Below are positions 47,096 to 59,493 of a stretch of 64,000 nt of DNA, in pieces. Source of the stretch: Agelas oroides (Eukaryota; Porifera; Demospongiae; Agelasida; Agelasidae); NCBI GenBank assembly GCA_949130485.1, contig OX422186.1:1095313-1159312 (forward strand), in the 5' to 3' direction. Position numbers and translations under genes: made by a program. The notes under the pieces were generated by a model, which was not told the DNA's origin, searched no databases, and worked only from the letters and a program-made list of their open reading frames with translations. Position 1 is the stretch's first letter. Each line of letters opens with the position of its first letter.

Positions 47096-47163
47096 ATCTT
47101 GCTTCTTAAAGAAACTATGCTTGTATAAGTTATCCCTCTGCTATACACAAGGTTCTTCTTGTG

Positions 47164-48250
47164 ATGCTTTGTTCAGCTGTTCTAACACTTCTTGGACTTA
47201 TAGCTACTGTTCATGAGTGCAGGGCTGCTTACCACAGCAACCAATGACTCAGACTGCCCTCGGACCTTTCCCTGCCATCCTCTGAACTACTATGTGCAGA
47301 ATGCTGCCTCATACTTTACTTCCAACACAGTGGTACAGTTCCTCCCAGGACTGCATGAGCTCAACTACACTGGACATGTTTATATTGCGTTTGCAAGAAA
47401 TCTTACTTTGATTGGCAGTGAATCTAATGTGAATACCTCCACAAAATGTAGCCACTCTGACTCCATTGTGTTTTGTACAGACTACGCGGGGTTTGTTTTT
47501 TGGATGATACGCGACTTAAAAATTGTGAATTTGCAGTTTACTCACTGTGGTGCTGCTTTATATTCTGAAGCTTTACCAGAAGTGTCAAAAGTATACTTTG
47601 CATTGGCTATTTTACAGGTGCAGAATCTTGTCATTTCCAGGGTCACAATAGAAAAGAGTTACGGATTTGGAGTATATGCAGTGAACATTTGGAACAGATC
47701 AGTGATAACTGACAGCTGTTTTATCAGTAACAATGAGTATGTTGGTAAGTACCAATGCTGCATTGATCCCAAATACCCTGCAACCTGTACTGGTGGAAAT
47801 CTTCGTCTCTCTTACATGGACTTCCCATTTCCAAGTACACCAGTTAATAGCAGCCTAGAGATATATAACTCAGAATTTCGGCGAGGAGTTTCCACAATAA
47901 AACCAGAACCTCAGTTGGGACTTGCAGGTGGGTTAGAAATAGTGGTTGGCATGTTGTTTGGTCATAACATTTACATCACCATCAACAACACAGTAATTGC
48001 TGAAAACAGTGGATTTATAGCTGGAAATGTGTATATCAGCCTTATGTTTGGTGTAGAACATGTTGCGATCAGGTTTGACAGATGTTACATTCACTCTGGA
48101 AGCAACTGGTTTGACAAGGTTATATTTGCTACAGGACTCACATGTGGGGTTTATTTTGTGAATGAACATTCTAATGGAAATGCAATACCCGTGCAAGGTA
48201 ATGTGGTTCTAGAAGTGTGTCTACATATGGCTACTATAGCGAATGAATGA
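47164..48250 (+). pseudogene. copy B1: N-terminal fragment of the beta-helix membrane protein
   Basis: The original ATG (47164) starts the usual signal peptide, but an 11-bp deletion after HECRAAYH shifts the frame and brings a stop within ten codons. The body frame stays open from an ATG at 47213 to 48250 (345 codons) and matches the first quarter of copy A with many amino-acid differences (for example SKVYFALAILQVQNL). Homology stops at about 48197, inside the sequence that reads MPVHISNTRF in copy A, next to a donor-like GTAATG. The cysteine-rich and membrane parts are missing. If translated from 47213 it would have no signal peptide. It is probably dead. Confidence 0.8.
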
Positions 48251-48975
48251 GTGTTGTCAATTTTAAAACAGTAGCTAATAAGAACATGCAAAGCATACTT
48301 GCATAAGCTCTGGGTCAATTGCATCACATGTGCACCATCATGTCCCTACCTAAATACGACTCAAATTATATAGCTAGACTAGTGAGAGAAGTTTCAATGC
48401 ACTACACTACAGGTTGTAACAAGTGTGACTACATACCTAAGTACATGTTGTGTTAAATGCATCGAACTGATGTAGTTATTATCAAGCTGAGAACCAGGAA
48501 AGAGGAAAGGGGGGCATGGAAGCAGGAGGAAGGAGGCAGTACAGTAGGTAGTGTTGCAGCTAAGAGTCAGTCAGTGTACAGATTGAGAGATGCAGCTTTT
48601 GCCTTGGTGATAGCAGCTGGCATGTGATTGGTAACTGTAACTTACCCTTTCCCAAAAGGGCTCATTGCTATTGTGTTCTAAACAACAATTTCTATCCCAA
48701 CTCATTTTATTTTGTACATCAAGTCCAAGTTACCATATCATGGATTATGTTTTGTACATAAAATCTCACCATGTGATGGAAAACCGAAAAACACTACAAC
48801 ACACAACTTATGTGCAGTTGTATTCTGTATTGCATCTAGAAACTGCTTGCTATTTGCTATATACCTTGATCATTTCCTACAGAATTCCAGATCACTCTAA
48901 ACTTAAGGTATGAAAACTCCTTAAATGTTTCTTTCCTGGGAATAATAATATAGAATTGATGCCATCATTCCTCAC

Positions 48976-50196
48976 CAATGCACTACTATGTGACAGCAAC
49001 CAATGGCTCAGACTGCCCTCCGACCTTTCCCTGCCACCCTCTGAACTACTATGTGCAGACTTTGAACACAGTGGTAGAATCCTCCCAGGACTGCTAGAGT
49101 TCAACTTCACTCGACATGTCTTTTGACAAGCTTGTGAAAAATAGTAACTCCTGTATGAATATTTCGCAAGATGTTGCCACTCAGACTTCCTTTTGTTGTA
49201 CAAACAATTCAGGTTTTTTGGGCAAATTTGTGAGTGATTTGAAGAGTATGAATTTGCACTTTGCAGTGCTCATTATTTAAAAAAAAATCATACCAGTACA
49301 TGTTTTTAACTTGGGCTATTTTACCAGATGTACAGAATCCGTAGCTACATGGTGTCTCTCTTATGAGCCAATGTGCAGAATGTTTGATGTATACAGCTAT
49401 TGTCAGAGTCATAGCTGACATGTGATTAGTTACTAAAGCTCAGAACACAACTCCTTTCCCCAAACGTGTTATGTTTTGTACACAAGTTTGCTTCCACCAT
49501 CCTATAAGCCAAACTTTCTTTTGTATGTGTTTTTCAACTTTGAGTTAAAGTTCCCATATCATGCTATCATTTTGTTCATTAATACATTGCATACAAAAAA
49601 TGAGCTGTTTAATGAAAATACAATGCCCGTGCATATCTCAAACACAAGGTTCATTGCAAACTATGGAGATGCAGCAACATTTGCTATTTATGGCGGGAGT
49701 AGTTGCACTTGTAGCAGCTCTGCATATTAGACCGCCATGAAATAATTTGGCACATTTGGACACACTGGATTAACAGCTGCAATGATGTCCGATAAAGATG
49801 TCCCTATAGTTACTGCTCAAGAACCTGTACTCAAAGTGACATCTGCATTAATTCTGAACATTCTTGAAACGATTTTTATTATAAAACTTGGGAATTATTT
49901 CAGCATGGACAATTTTCATACATCAAAAGAATTCCAATCCAGTAAATGGCCAAATGATTGCTGCCTACACAATCACAACAATCACCATCATCATTTTCAT
50001 GGCCATAGTATGTCACCACATTTGGATCACTGTCAAAACCTCACAAATAGTCAAGAATCTCACCAGGAAACCACAGAGACAACAGGGAGGTGCTCAACAA
50101 GAAAATAAAGTGGAAATACTGCTCAAACTACCCATGCGACATTTATGTGTTACATACACCAATATGAATAAGCTAAGAGAGCCATTGTGGCTCTAA
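48976..50196 (+). pseudogene. copy B2: strongly decayed relic
   Basis: Scattered pieces in the correct order: start of the ectodomain (48976-49270, CACTACTATGTGACAGCAAC onward, with frameshifts), a short bit near 49318 (GGCTATTTTACCAGATGTAC), a mid-ectodomain piece (49618-49830) and the last membrane helix with the tail (49841-50196, TITTITIIIFMAIVCHHIWI, ending YTNMNKLREPLWL). Large internal deletions and many indels leave no usable frame. It is the oldest-looking member of the array. Confidence 0.85.
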
Positions 50197-50429
50197 GATG
50201 TGATACTTCACAAAATATTAGGATGTGCTACATGTTTTGTTACCAACTTGGTTGCGTTTGTAGACCATAATACTAGTATAAATTTTCTAAGTAGCAAACT
50301 CCTGTTAGATATTTGTATTTTAATAATGGGTGTTGCAATTTTTAAAACTGTCATTGAGTCATGATAAAACCATCTACAAGAGTAACCATAGGAAGAAAGT
50401 TCTGGAAGCATGTATACATGACTACAAAT

Positions 50430-50636
50430 AAATGAATGAATGAATGAATGAATGAAGGAATGAATAAAAGAATGGATGAATGAATAAAAGAATGAATGAA
50501 TGAATGAATGAATGAATGAATGAATGAATGATTGAATAAATGAGTGAATGAAAGCATGGATGAATGAGTGAATGAATGAATGAATGAATGAATGAATGAA
50601 TGAATGAATGAATGAATGAATGAACGAATGAAAGAA
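50430..50636. repeat. (GAAT)n microsatellite
   Basis: About 50 tetranucleotide units with AAAG, GGAT and GATT interruptions. Apparent Ser/Phe/Ile/His frames across it are artefacts. Confidence 0.95.
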
Positions 50637-51665
50637 AAAGTATAATGACATATACTTTAGGCTGATGGAGGACATGCAAAGTGCAACTGTAGAAGTTCCT
50701 GGTCAATCGCATTACTGTGTGCAGCTAACTCCCTCTACTAGTGTAGGCTAGTGAGCAAAGCTTTAATGTATTACAATTCACAGCAGGTTTTATCATTTCT
50801 GCCTACCTAGCTACAAATCGAACAGGATTAATTGACCTAGCTATATGAAGCTGGCAAGGAAGAAAACCAAAGAAGAAAGGAGGAGCTGGAAGCAGGAAGT
50901 ACAGAAGGTGGTACAGTAGATAGTATGACAGCTTTGAGTCAATACATGTGCAGACTGTTTGGACAAGATGCAACAGTTGTCTTTGTCAGTGTAATGGCTG
51001 TTATGTGATTGGGTATTCCCAGAAAGCAACTTCCTCTTTCCTAACATAATTTGTTTTGATTACAATTGTTGATAGCATATTTCTAAACTGCAATTTTAAA
51101 CCAAACTCACTTTATCTTGTACATAATTTTCCTAAATTTTGAGTCCAAGGTTCTATGTCAGTTTGTGTCTCATTAAACTTTTAGTTACTGGTAGAATGGT
51201 TGTTGCAAATTGCCACAACTGCAAGGCTGCGGGGAATACTAGCCTAAAGCACACAGCAAGCTTGCTGAGTGCAAGGAGGGAGAAAAGGGAGAGCACTATA
51301 GATAGTGTTAGAGTCAGTGTACATATGATAACTCGCATCCCCAGAACTACGGTTTCATAGACCCTAGTCAGTATCTCACAGATAACCTCAAGTTTGAGCC
51401 CAAAGCTGCAACCCAGCACCCCCCTCCCTCCCTTCCCCCATATAGATAATCTTACAATCTGTCTTACTAGCATAACACAACCCAGGGACTATGAATGAAT
51501 CTGAGTATACCTCACTCCCAGGCTTTGGGAACAAGGCTACATTGCAGGAGGCCTTGCCACATTTGGGGAGTTTTCCACTAATTTCCCCGTTTGTCATTAC
51601 ATGAATAAGTTGATGTGTCCCTTGTGTCCCTGTCGTACAATAGAATTGACACCAACTTGTACAGT

Positions 51666-51674
51666 TATAAAAGG
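51666..51674 (+). promoter_or_regulatory. TATA-like element too close to the copy C start
   Basis: TATAAAAGG lies only 12 bp before the first usable ATG (51678), against 63-77 bp in A, B1 and E. About 65 bp of leader including the original ATG are missing, so normal initiation at 51678 is doubtful. Confidence 0.5.
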
Positions 51675-51677
51675 AGA

Positions 51678-54600
51678 ATGCTTCTTGGGCTCATAGCCAC
51701 TGTTCATGAGTGCAGGGCTGCTCACCACTACTATGTGACAGCAACCAATGGCTCAGACTGCCCTCCGACCTTTCCCTGCCACCCTCTGAACTATTATGTA
51801 CAGAATGCTGCTTCATACTTTACTTCCAACACAGTGGTAGAGTTCCTCCCAGGACTGCATGAGCTCAACTACACTGGACATGTTTATATTGAATTTGCAA
51901 GAAATCTTACTTTGATTGGCAGTGATTCCCATGTGAATACCTCCACGAGATGTAGCCACTCAGATTCCATTGTGTTTTGTACAGACTATTCGGGGTTCTT
52001 TTTTGGAATGATCAGGAGCTTGAAGATCATGAATTTGGATTTTACACACTGTGGTGCTGTTTTGTATCCTGAATCTCTTCCAAAACTGCCATCAGTTGAC
52101 ACTACAATTTTTAAAGTATACATTGCTCTAGTCATGTTTCATATACAGAATCTTGTCATTTCCAGGGTCACAATAGAGAAGAGCTATGGATATGGACTAA
52201 TTGGAACAAACATTTGGAACAGATCAGTGATAACTGACAGCTGTTTTATTAGTAACAATGAGTATGTTGGCAAGTATAAACGCTGCATTGATCCTGAATA
52301 CCCTGCAAGCTGTATTGGTGGAAATGTTCGTCTGGCTTACATAGATATCCCATTGCCAGGTGTACCAGCTAATAACAGCCTAGAGATAAAGAACTCTGAA
52401 TTTCGACGAGGAATTTCTAATATACAACTGCAACCACAGTTTGGACTTGCAGGTGGATTAGAAATACTCGTTAGTGTCTGGCTTGATCATAACATTGTCA
52501 ACAACACAGTAATTGCTGAAAATGGTGGATTTATTGGTGGAAACATGGCTATCAGCATTATGTATGGTGCAGAACATGTTGCAATCAGGCTTGACAGATG
52601 TTACATTCACTCAGGCAACTTGACAAATTCTTTACCAACTCGGCCATTTGCTACAGGACTTTTATGTGGAATTAACTTTGTGAACGAACACTCTGATGGG
52701 AACACAACACCTGTACACATCTCAAATACAAAATTTATTTCTAACTATAATGCAGTGACATTCTTTTTTGGTGGCAGGCGTACTTACACTTGTAACAGCT
52801 CTGCATATATGATTTTGGTGGACAGATGTGAGTTTTCCAATAATGCTGCACATTTTGGGCATACTGCAATAAAGGCTGGAATGATGTCTGATAATGCTAA
52901 CTCTAGAGTTACTGTTCATGAAACTGTACTCAAAGTAAGGCTTGTAATTCAAAATTCAACCTTTTACCACAACTATAAGTTGCCAAGACATTCTTCAGAA
53001 ACTAGTAATCTTATTGATTTTTCCCAGCTTCCAGAAGTTATTATCGCAAATTCTAAATTTTATAACAACACTGGATCACGAACCATAGTTTTGTTCAAAT
53101 CCCGGATCATCTTCAAGGACCAAGTTGTGTTCGAGAACAACACAAGCACCACAGATGGAGGAGCACTCCATCTTGATGATAGCTCACTACTGCACTTCAA
53201 AACAGACACAAAGATATTGTTTATCAACAACAGAGCTTCACAACGAGGAGGAGCAATCTATGTTGAAAACACCAAGACAAATGACTATTCCTCATTCTGC
53301 TTCTATGAGCTTGATGATGTGCTGAAATATTCTCAGGCAAATGTTCAACTTGTGTTTGAGGGAAATCTTGCAGGGGTAGCAGGAGACGCAGTCTATGGAG
53401 GGAATGTAGACAGTTGTATTTTGCTTCCAAATGGAGTTGGGCCATTCTCCTTAAACATAGCAGACTTTATGACAAATAATACGCGCAAAGTGTCCTTGAA
53501 TCGAGGTGGAGTGTTTGAAGCACTCTTCAACTTCACAGACAAAGCTCCTTCACATTCACTAATATCCTCAGACCCATTTCGAATATGTTTTTGTAGCAAT
53601 GAGAGTGAACCAGATTTTGCAGTAGAACAGTCCATTCAGAAAGAGGCCTATCCGGGACAAATGTTTTATAGAAGCTGTGGCAGTTGGGGAGCATAATGGA
53701 ACAACACCAGGTGTAGTCCTTGCAAGAGCTGTCACAAGTAATACAACCAGCATACTAAGGGAGGTGCATTTGGCACAAGAAAGCAAACGCTCATGTACCA
53801 GGCTTCAATATTCCATTTCATCCATCAGTGAGTATGAAGTGATTTATTTAGTCCCTGCAGGAGTATCGAGACGTTTCTTCTTTGCGGACATCAATGTCAC
53901 CTTGCTGGAATGTCCACCTGGTTTTGCACTCCAGAATGCCACTAGTGAGTGTGATTGTCACCCTATGTTGAACCAATACAATGTGACATGCAACATTGAT
54001 AACCGAACATTAACCAAAGCAGACACTGCTTGGATTTCACTCGATAAATCCCTCACATCTGGAGTAATACTGCACCCTGAGTGTCCTTTTGACTACTGTA
54101 AAGTAGGAGCTGTAACATTCAAGCTCACTGAAAACCCAGACTTCCAGTGTGCCTTCAGTCATACCGGTGTGCTCTGTGGAGCATGCTTACCAGGACTCAG
54201 TCTAGCTCTGGGAACCTCCAGGTGTCTGGAGTGTTCCAATGTCTGGCTTCTCCTTCTGCTTCCATTTGCAGCTGCAGGATTAGCTCTTGTATTTGTATTA
54301 CTTACCCTCAACCTCACAGTATCCACAGGGACTATCAATGGGCTCATATTCTATGCAAACATTGTCAGAGCCAATCATGCAGTGTTCTTCCCACCTGGAG
54401 ATCGAAGCTTCTTCTCTCTATTTATAGCCTGGCTGAACCTGGACCTTGGGGTAGAGACATGTTTCTGGAATGGTCTCGATGGCTATGCCAAGACATGGCT
54501 TCAGTTTGTGTTCCCTGTCTACATCTGGGTGATTGTTGCCATTATCATCTGGCTAAGTAGGCGCTATGTGCTTGTTGCAAAGCTTTGTGGCTCACACACT

Positions 54601-55443
54601 GTTAAAGTATTGGCTACACTCTTCCTTCTCTCTTATGCCAAAGTTCTGCGAACTGTCATCACAGCTCTTTCATTTACTAGTCCTAGACTTCTGGATGGAT
54701 CCACAATAACGGTTTGGCTATATGATGGCAATGTTGACTATCTTGGTGTGAAGCATGCCTTCTTATTCTTCACGGCTCTTGTGTTTGCTGTTGGGTTTGT
54801 ACTTCCCTTCACACTGCTGGTTCTGCTTGCTCCTTGCTTGCAAGCATGGTCTAACAAGCGCTTCTTCAGGTGGGTTCACAGGATAAAACCACTACTAGAT
54901 GCTTACCAGGGTCCTTACACAGACAAATTCAGGTGCTGGACAGGAGTGATGCTAGTTGTTCGAAATGTACTTTTCCTTTCATTCGCTGCAAATGGCCTCG
55001 GTGACCCAGACATTAACCTAGCACTAATCACAAGCATAGTACTTGGTCTTCAAAATTTCATGTGGCTCTCAGGCATGGTGTATAAGGTCTTGATTCTAAA
55101 CATTCTTGAAGCCTTTTTTACTTTAAAACTTGGAATTTTCTCAGCATGGACACTTTTTATACGTCGCAACAATCCTGATCCAGTAAAAGGCCAAATGATT
55201 GCTGCCTACACAATCACAACAATCACCGTCATCATTTTCATGGCCATAGTATGCTACCACATTTGGATCGCTATCAAAACCTCACAAACTGTTAAGAATC
55301 TCACCAGGAAACCCCAAAGACAACAGGAAGGTGCTCAACAGGAAAACCCTTTTGATGGAAGTGGCAATGCTGCTCAGACTGCCCATGCTCCAACTATTAC
55401 CTACATCAACATGAGTGAGCTGAGAGAGTCATTACTGTCATAA
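51678..55443 (+). pseudogene. copy C: nearly intact, broken by one 2-bp deletion
   Basis: From the first usable ATG (51678, a shortened signal peptide MLLGLIATVHECRA) the frame is open through the ectodomain to about 53696. A GT is missing between 53669 and 53670 (TTTTATAGAAG against TTTTATGTAGAAG in A and D). The next frame then continues without further damage through the cysteine-rich region and all membrane helices to TYINMSELRESLLS and the stop at 55441. The promoter side is also damaged, as the TATA box is only 12 bp from the ATG. The rest is as well kept as in copy A, so loss was recent or the deletion is an assembly error. AATAAA at 55518. Confidence 0.85.
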
Positions 55444-57231
55444 GGGTCATGAGTCCCTGTTTACAACAATCATCACATATTGTTAAGCTACCAAATTCAC
55501 TACCAGTTGTTTGTGATAATAAAAATTCGGTAAGTAACTTTTGCAAACTCTTGTGTATCATTGGGTAGTTAGTTTTCGTTGTATAATTAGAAATGTAATT
55601 GAATTGTTTTCTGCCATCTGGAAGTGGACATGTGATTGCCAGTGCATGATTGAACGAATGAACAATCAGATGATTGGATACAATTTGTGACTTTAGAGGC
55701 TAGTGGGAGGAACTACTACATTGGAGGTATTAAAGAAAATGTGACAACATGTCCAACTGGTGTGTATTTAACCGTATGAAACTGGCAAGGAAGAAAAAAG
55801 AAGTGTATGAAAGGAGGGAGAAAATGAGGAGTATATTACAGAGCTAGAACGTCTCAGGCATGCATGAGCCATTGTGTACTGTCATTAGAGTGGTAGATCT
55901 AATCTAGTATAAAATTGAGTTCAGACCCAGTGGAAGCCAGTTTTATATTTTCTACCACTGTATTAGAATAAGGATGGTAGCTACATTGTTTAAGAGATGC
56001 AGCCATGCATTGTCTTGGTCAGTTTGAAGTGACTGGTGTTGGACTTGTTATTTCCAGAGAACAAATTGCCTTTTCCCAACGTAATTGTATTGTTTTGTAC
56101 ACCAAATTAATGTTTAACTAGGACCAAAATTAAAAATGTTTCTTTTGTACATGTTAGCAGGGTTTATTTCTTACCATGTGACTGATTACAAATGCTGAGA
56201 CTCACTTGCAGTTTCTGTAGCTACATCTTTACTTACATGCTATACTATTATTGCTTGCATGAATTCACATGGTTTCTATTGGTTATGTACCATCACAATT
56301 CATGACTAAATAGAACAAAATCATCCCATGCAGTTACAAAAGATCACAGATTTGTATATTCTTCACCAAGCAGTGCGTGCATACATACCTCAGCTAAGAT
56401 TGCAGTCAGGCTTAACAGAACATATACTCAGCTATAATGCCCAAAACTTAAATATCTTTAACATCTTCAACACCAACTGCTACAGGACTCATCTGTTTTG
56501 AACACGCTAACAATGCCTGCATGTGTATACCTCAAACACACAGTTTATTTCCACTATGGTTCTAATGTTCAAACTTTATATTGTAGGAGTAGTTGTGTTT
56601 TAACAGCTCTGCATATCACACTTTGGTAGACAGCTAGTCTCAGTGAAGAGCCAGCACATGTTTAAGAGTCTGTCCAACTCAGTGTGATGGCTAGGATTAT
56701 TCCCAGAAAGTTACCTTTTATTTGTTTTGTACACAATAAAAAGAGATTGTTAATTGCTAGCATCTCCCAAACCACGTACAGGTTTTCCTAAACTTTGAGT
56801 CCCAGATTGTACATCAAGTTCTCAGTTTGTGCATACAACCTCACCATGTGACAGTTAATAGCAAAACACCTATGTATACATGCTATATTATAAATGCATA
56901 AACTGCTTGCTATTGGCTACAACATATCATCCTTCTGGGACTACAAAACAAAATCGGAATCTTCCCATGCGATTATATAATTGCATGGGAAGATTATTTT
57001 ACAAAGACTGCTTCACAAACTAAGGTTGTGTACAAGTGAGGCTCTCATAATGCTTTGTTGTGTTGACAGTCCACATCTTGGCGTAATCATTCAATGTGTC
57101 AACACTGCATCTTCCCAACGACAATTCTAGCGTCCCTAAGCTCAATGTTTCATTGTCTCAACATTTTTTGTACACAATATACCATGTGAGTGTTCAGCCT
57201 TTCCTAAACATTGAGGCAGTTTGTCTACCTA
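55444..57231. other. spacer between C and D
   Basis: 3' flank of C and 5' flank of D. AATAAA at 55518-55523. The hairpin AATCTTCCCATGC...GCATGGGAAGATT is at 56958-56995. The conserved 5' flank runs from about 57105 to the deletion junction at 57231. A diverged ectodomain scrap may lie near 56470-56560 (CTACAGGACTCATCTG, CTCAAACACACAGTTTATTT). Confidence 0.6.
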
Positions 57232-59493
57232 TTGCACTTTGAACCAGACACACGAGTATTATTCACCAACAACAGAGCTTTACAAAGAGGAGGAGCAATT
57301 TATGTAGACGGCACAAAGATAGAAAGCAATGTTCCACATTGTTTTTATGAGCTGGATGAGGTGCTGAAATATTCTCAGAAGAACATCCAGCTTGTATTTG
57401 AGGGAAACGTTGCAAAAATAGCAGGAGATGCTCTATATGGTGGGCGAGTTGATAGATGTAGCTTGCTTCCAAATGCATTTCCACTAGGCCCTTATTTCAA
57501 AAATAGAGTAGACTTTGAAGGGAAAGATTTACGTGAAGTGTTCTTGAATCCAGATGAGGTGTTTGAATCACTCTTCAACTTCACAGACAAAGCTCGTTCA
57601 CATTCATTAATATCCTCAGACCCATTTCGAATAAGTTTCTGTAGCAATGAAAGTGAACCAGACTTTGCTGTAGAACAGTCCATTCAGAAAGAGGCCTATC
57701 CGGGACAAATGTTTTATGTAGAAGCTGTGGCAGTTGGTCAGCACAATGGAACAACACCAGGTGTAGTCCTTGCAAGAGCTGTCACAAGTAATACAACTCG
57801 TATACTAAGGCAGGTGCATTTGGCACAAGAAAGCAAACGCTCATGTACCAGACTTCAGTATTCTATTTCATCCATCAGTGAGTATGAGGTGATTCAGTTG
57901 TTCCCTGCAGGAGTATCCAGACATTTCTTCTTTGCTGACATCAATGTCACATTGCTGGAATGTCCACCTGGTTTTGCACTCCAGAATGCCACTAGCAAGT
58001 GTGATTGTCACCCTCTGTTGAACCAATACAATGTGACGTGCAACATTGATAATCAAACATTAACTAAAGCAGACACAGCCTGGATTTCACTTGACAAGTC
58101 ACCAGCATCCGAAGTAATACTGCACCCAGAGTGCCCTTTTGACTATTGTAAAGTGGGAACTGTAGTATTTAAGCTCACTGAAAACCCAGACTTCCAGTGT
58201 GCTTTCAGTCGCACTGGTGTGCTCTGTGGTGCATGCTTACCAGGGCTTAGTCTAGCTCTGGGAACCTCTAGGTGTCTGGATTGTTCCAATGTCTGGCTTC
58301 TCCTTCTGCTTCCATTTGCAGCTGCAGGACTGGCTCTTGTGTTTCTATTGCTTACTCTCAACCTCACAGTGTCCACAGGGACTATCAATGGGCTCATATT
58401 CTATGCAAACATTGTCAGAGCCAATCATGCAGTGTTCTTCCCTCCTGGAGATCGAAGCCTCTTCTCTCTATTCATAGCCTGGCTGAACTTGGACCTTGGG
58501 GTAGAGACATGTTTCTGGGATGGCCTGGATGGCTATGCAAAAACCTGGCTTCAGTTTATGTTTCCAGTCTACATCTGGGTGATTGTTACAATCATTATCT
58601 TGCTAAGCAGGCGCTATGTACTCGCTGCAAAACTGTGTGGCTCACATACAGTTAAAGTATTGGCTACACTCTTTCTCCTTTCTTATGCCAAAGTGTTGCG
58701 AACTGTCATCACAGCTCTTTCATTTACTAGTCCTAGACTTCTGGATGGATCCACAATAACGGTTTGGTTGTATGATGGCAATGTTGACTATCTTGGTGTG
58801 AAGCATGCCTTCTTATTCTTCACAGCTCTTGTGTTTGCTGTTGGGTTTGTACTTCCCTTTACACTACTGGTTCTGCTTGCTCCTTGCTTACAAGCATGGT
58901 CTAACAAGCACTTCTTCAGATGGGTTCACAGGATAAAACCACTACTAGATGCTTACCAGGGTCCCTATAAAGACAATTTTAGGTGCTGGACTGGAGTGAT
59001 GCTAGTTGTTCGAAATGTACTTTTTCTTTCATTTGCTGCAAATGGCCTCGGTGACCCAGACGTTAACCTGGTATTGATCACTACCATAGTACTTGGTCTC
59101 CAAAGTTTCATGTGGCTCTCAGGCAGGGTATATAAGTTAATGATTCTTGACGTCCTTGAAACTATTTTTACTGTGAAACTTGGAATTTTCTCAGCATGGA
59201 CTATTTTCATACGTCACAACAATCCTGATCCAGTGAAAGGTCAAATGATTGCTGCCTACACAATCACAACAATCACCATCATCATTTTCATGGTCATAGT
59301 ATGTTACCACATTTGGATCGCTATCAAAACCTCACAAATAGTCAAGAATCTCACCAGGAAACCTCAGAGACAACAGGAAGGTGCTCAACAGGAAAACTCT
59401 ATTGATGGAAGTGGCAATGCTGCTCACACTGCCCATGCTCCAACTATTACCTACATCAACATGAATGAGCTGAGAGAGTCATTGCTGTCATAA
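57232..59493 (+). pseudogene. copy D: 5'-truncated, membrane half intact
   Basis: The conserved promoter flank (GAGGCAGTTTGTCTACCTAT) runs straight into mid-ectodomain coding sequence (TTGCACTTTGAACCAGACAC), so about 1.6 kb of coding sequence plus TATA box and signal peptide were lost. A CTAT match at both sides suggests microhomology joining. Downstream the frame is open for about 754 codons: last beta-helix coils (RALQRGGAIYVDGTK), cysteine-rich region, about 8 helices and a tail ending TYINMNELRESLLS. No ATG lies near the junction and no signal peptide remains, so it probably does not make a normal protein, although an internally started membrane protein cannot be excluded. AATAAA at 59587. 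Confidence 0.85.

Larger units (their letters stand above)
45569..47163. other. spacer between copies A and B1
   Basis: 3' flank and next 5' flank of the repeat unit, with no other gene. The A polyadenylation signal is at 45658. The sequence GCTAGTGGGAGGAGCTACTA (about 45853) recurs after C and D. A hairpin TCTTCCCATG...CATGGGAAGA lies at 46658-46688. Confidence 0.7.
50197..51677. other. spacer between B2 and C
   Basis: Unit flanking sequence plus a GAAT microsatellite (50430-50636). No gene. A TAGCCTC-type short foldback lies near 51510-51540 (CACTCCCAGGCTTTGGGAACAAGG). Confidence 0.55.

Noticed and set aside
50208..50712. Ser/Phe/Ile/His repeat frames
   Set aside because: Generated by the GAAT microsatellite.
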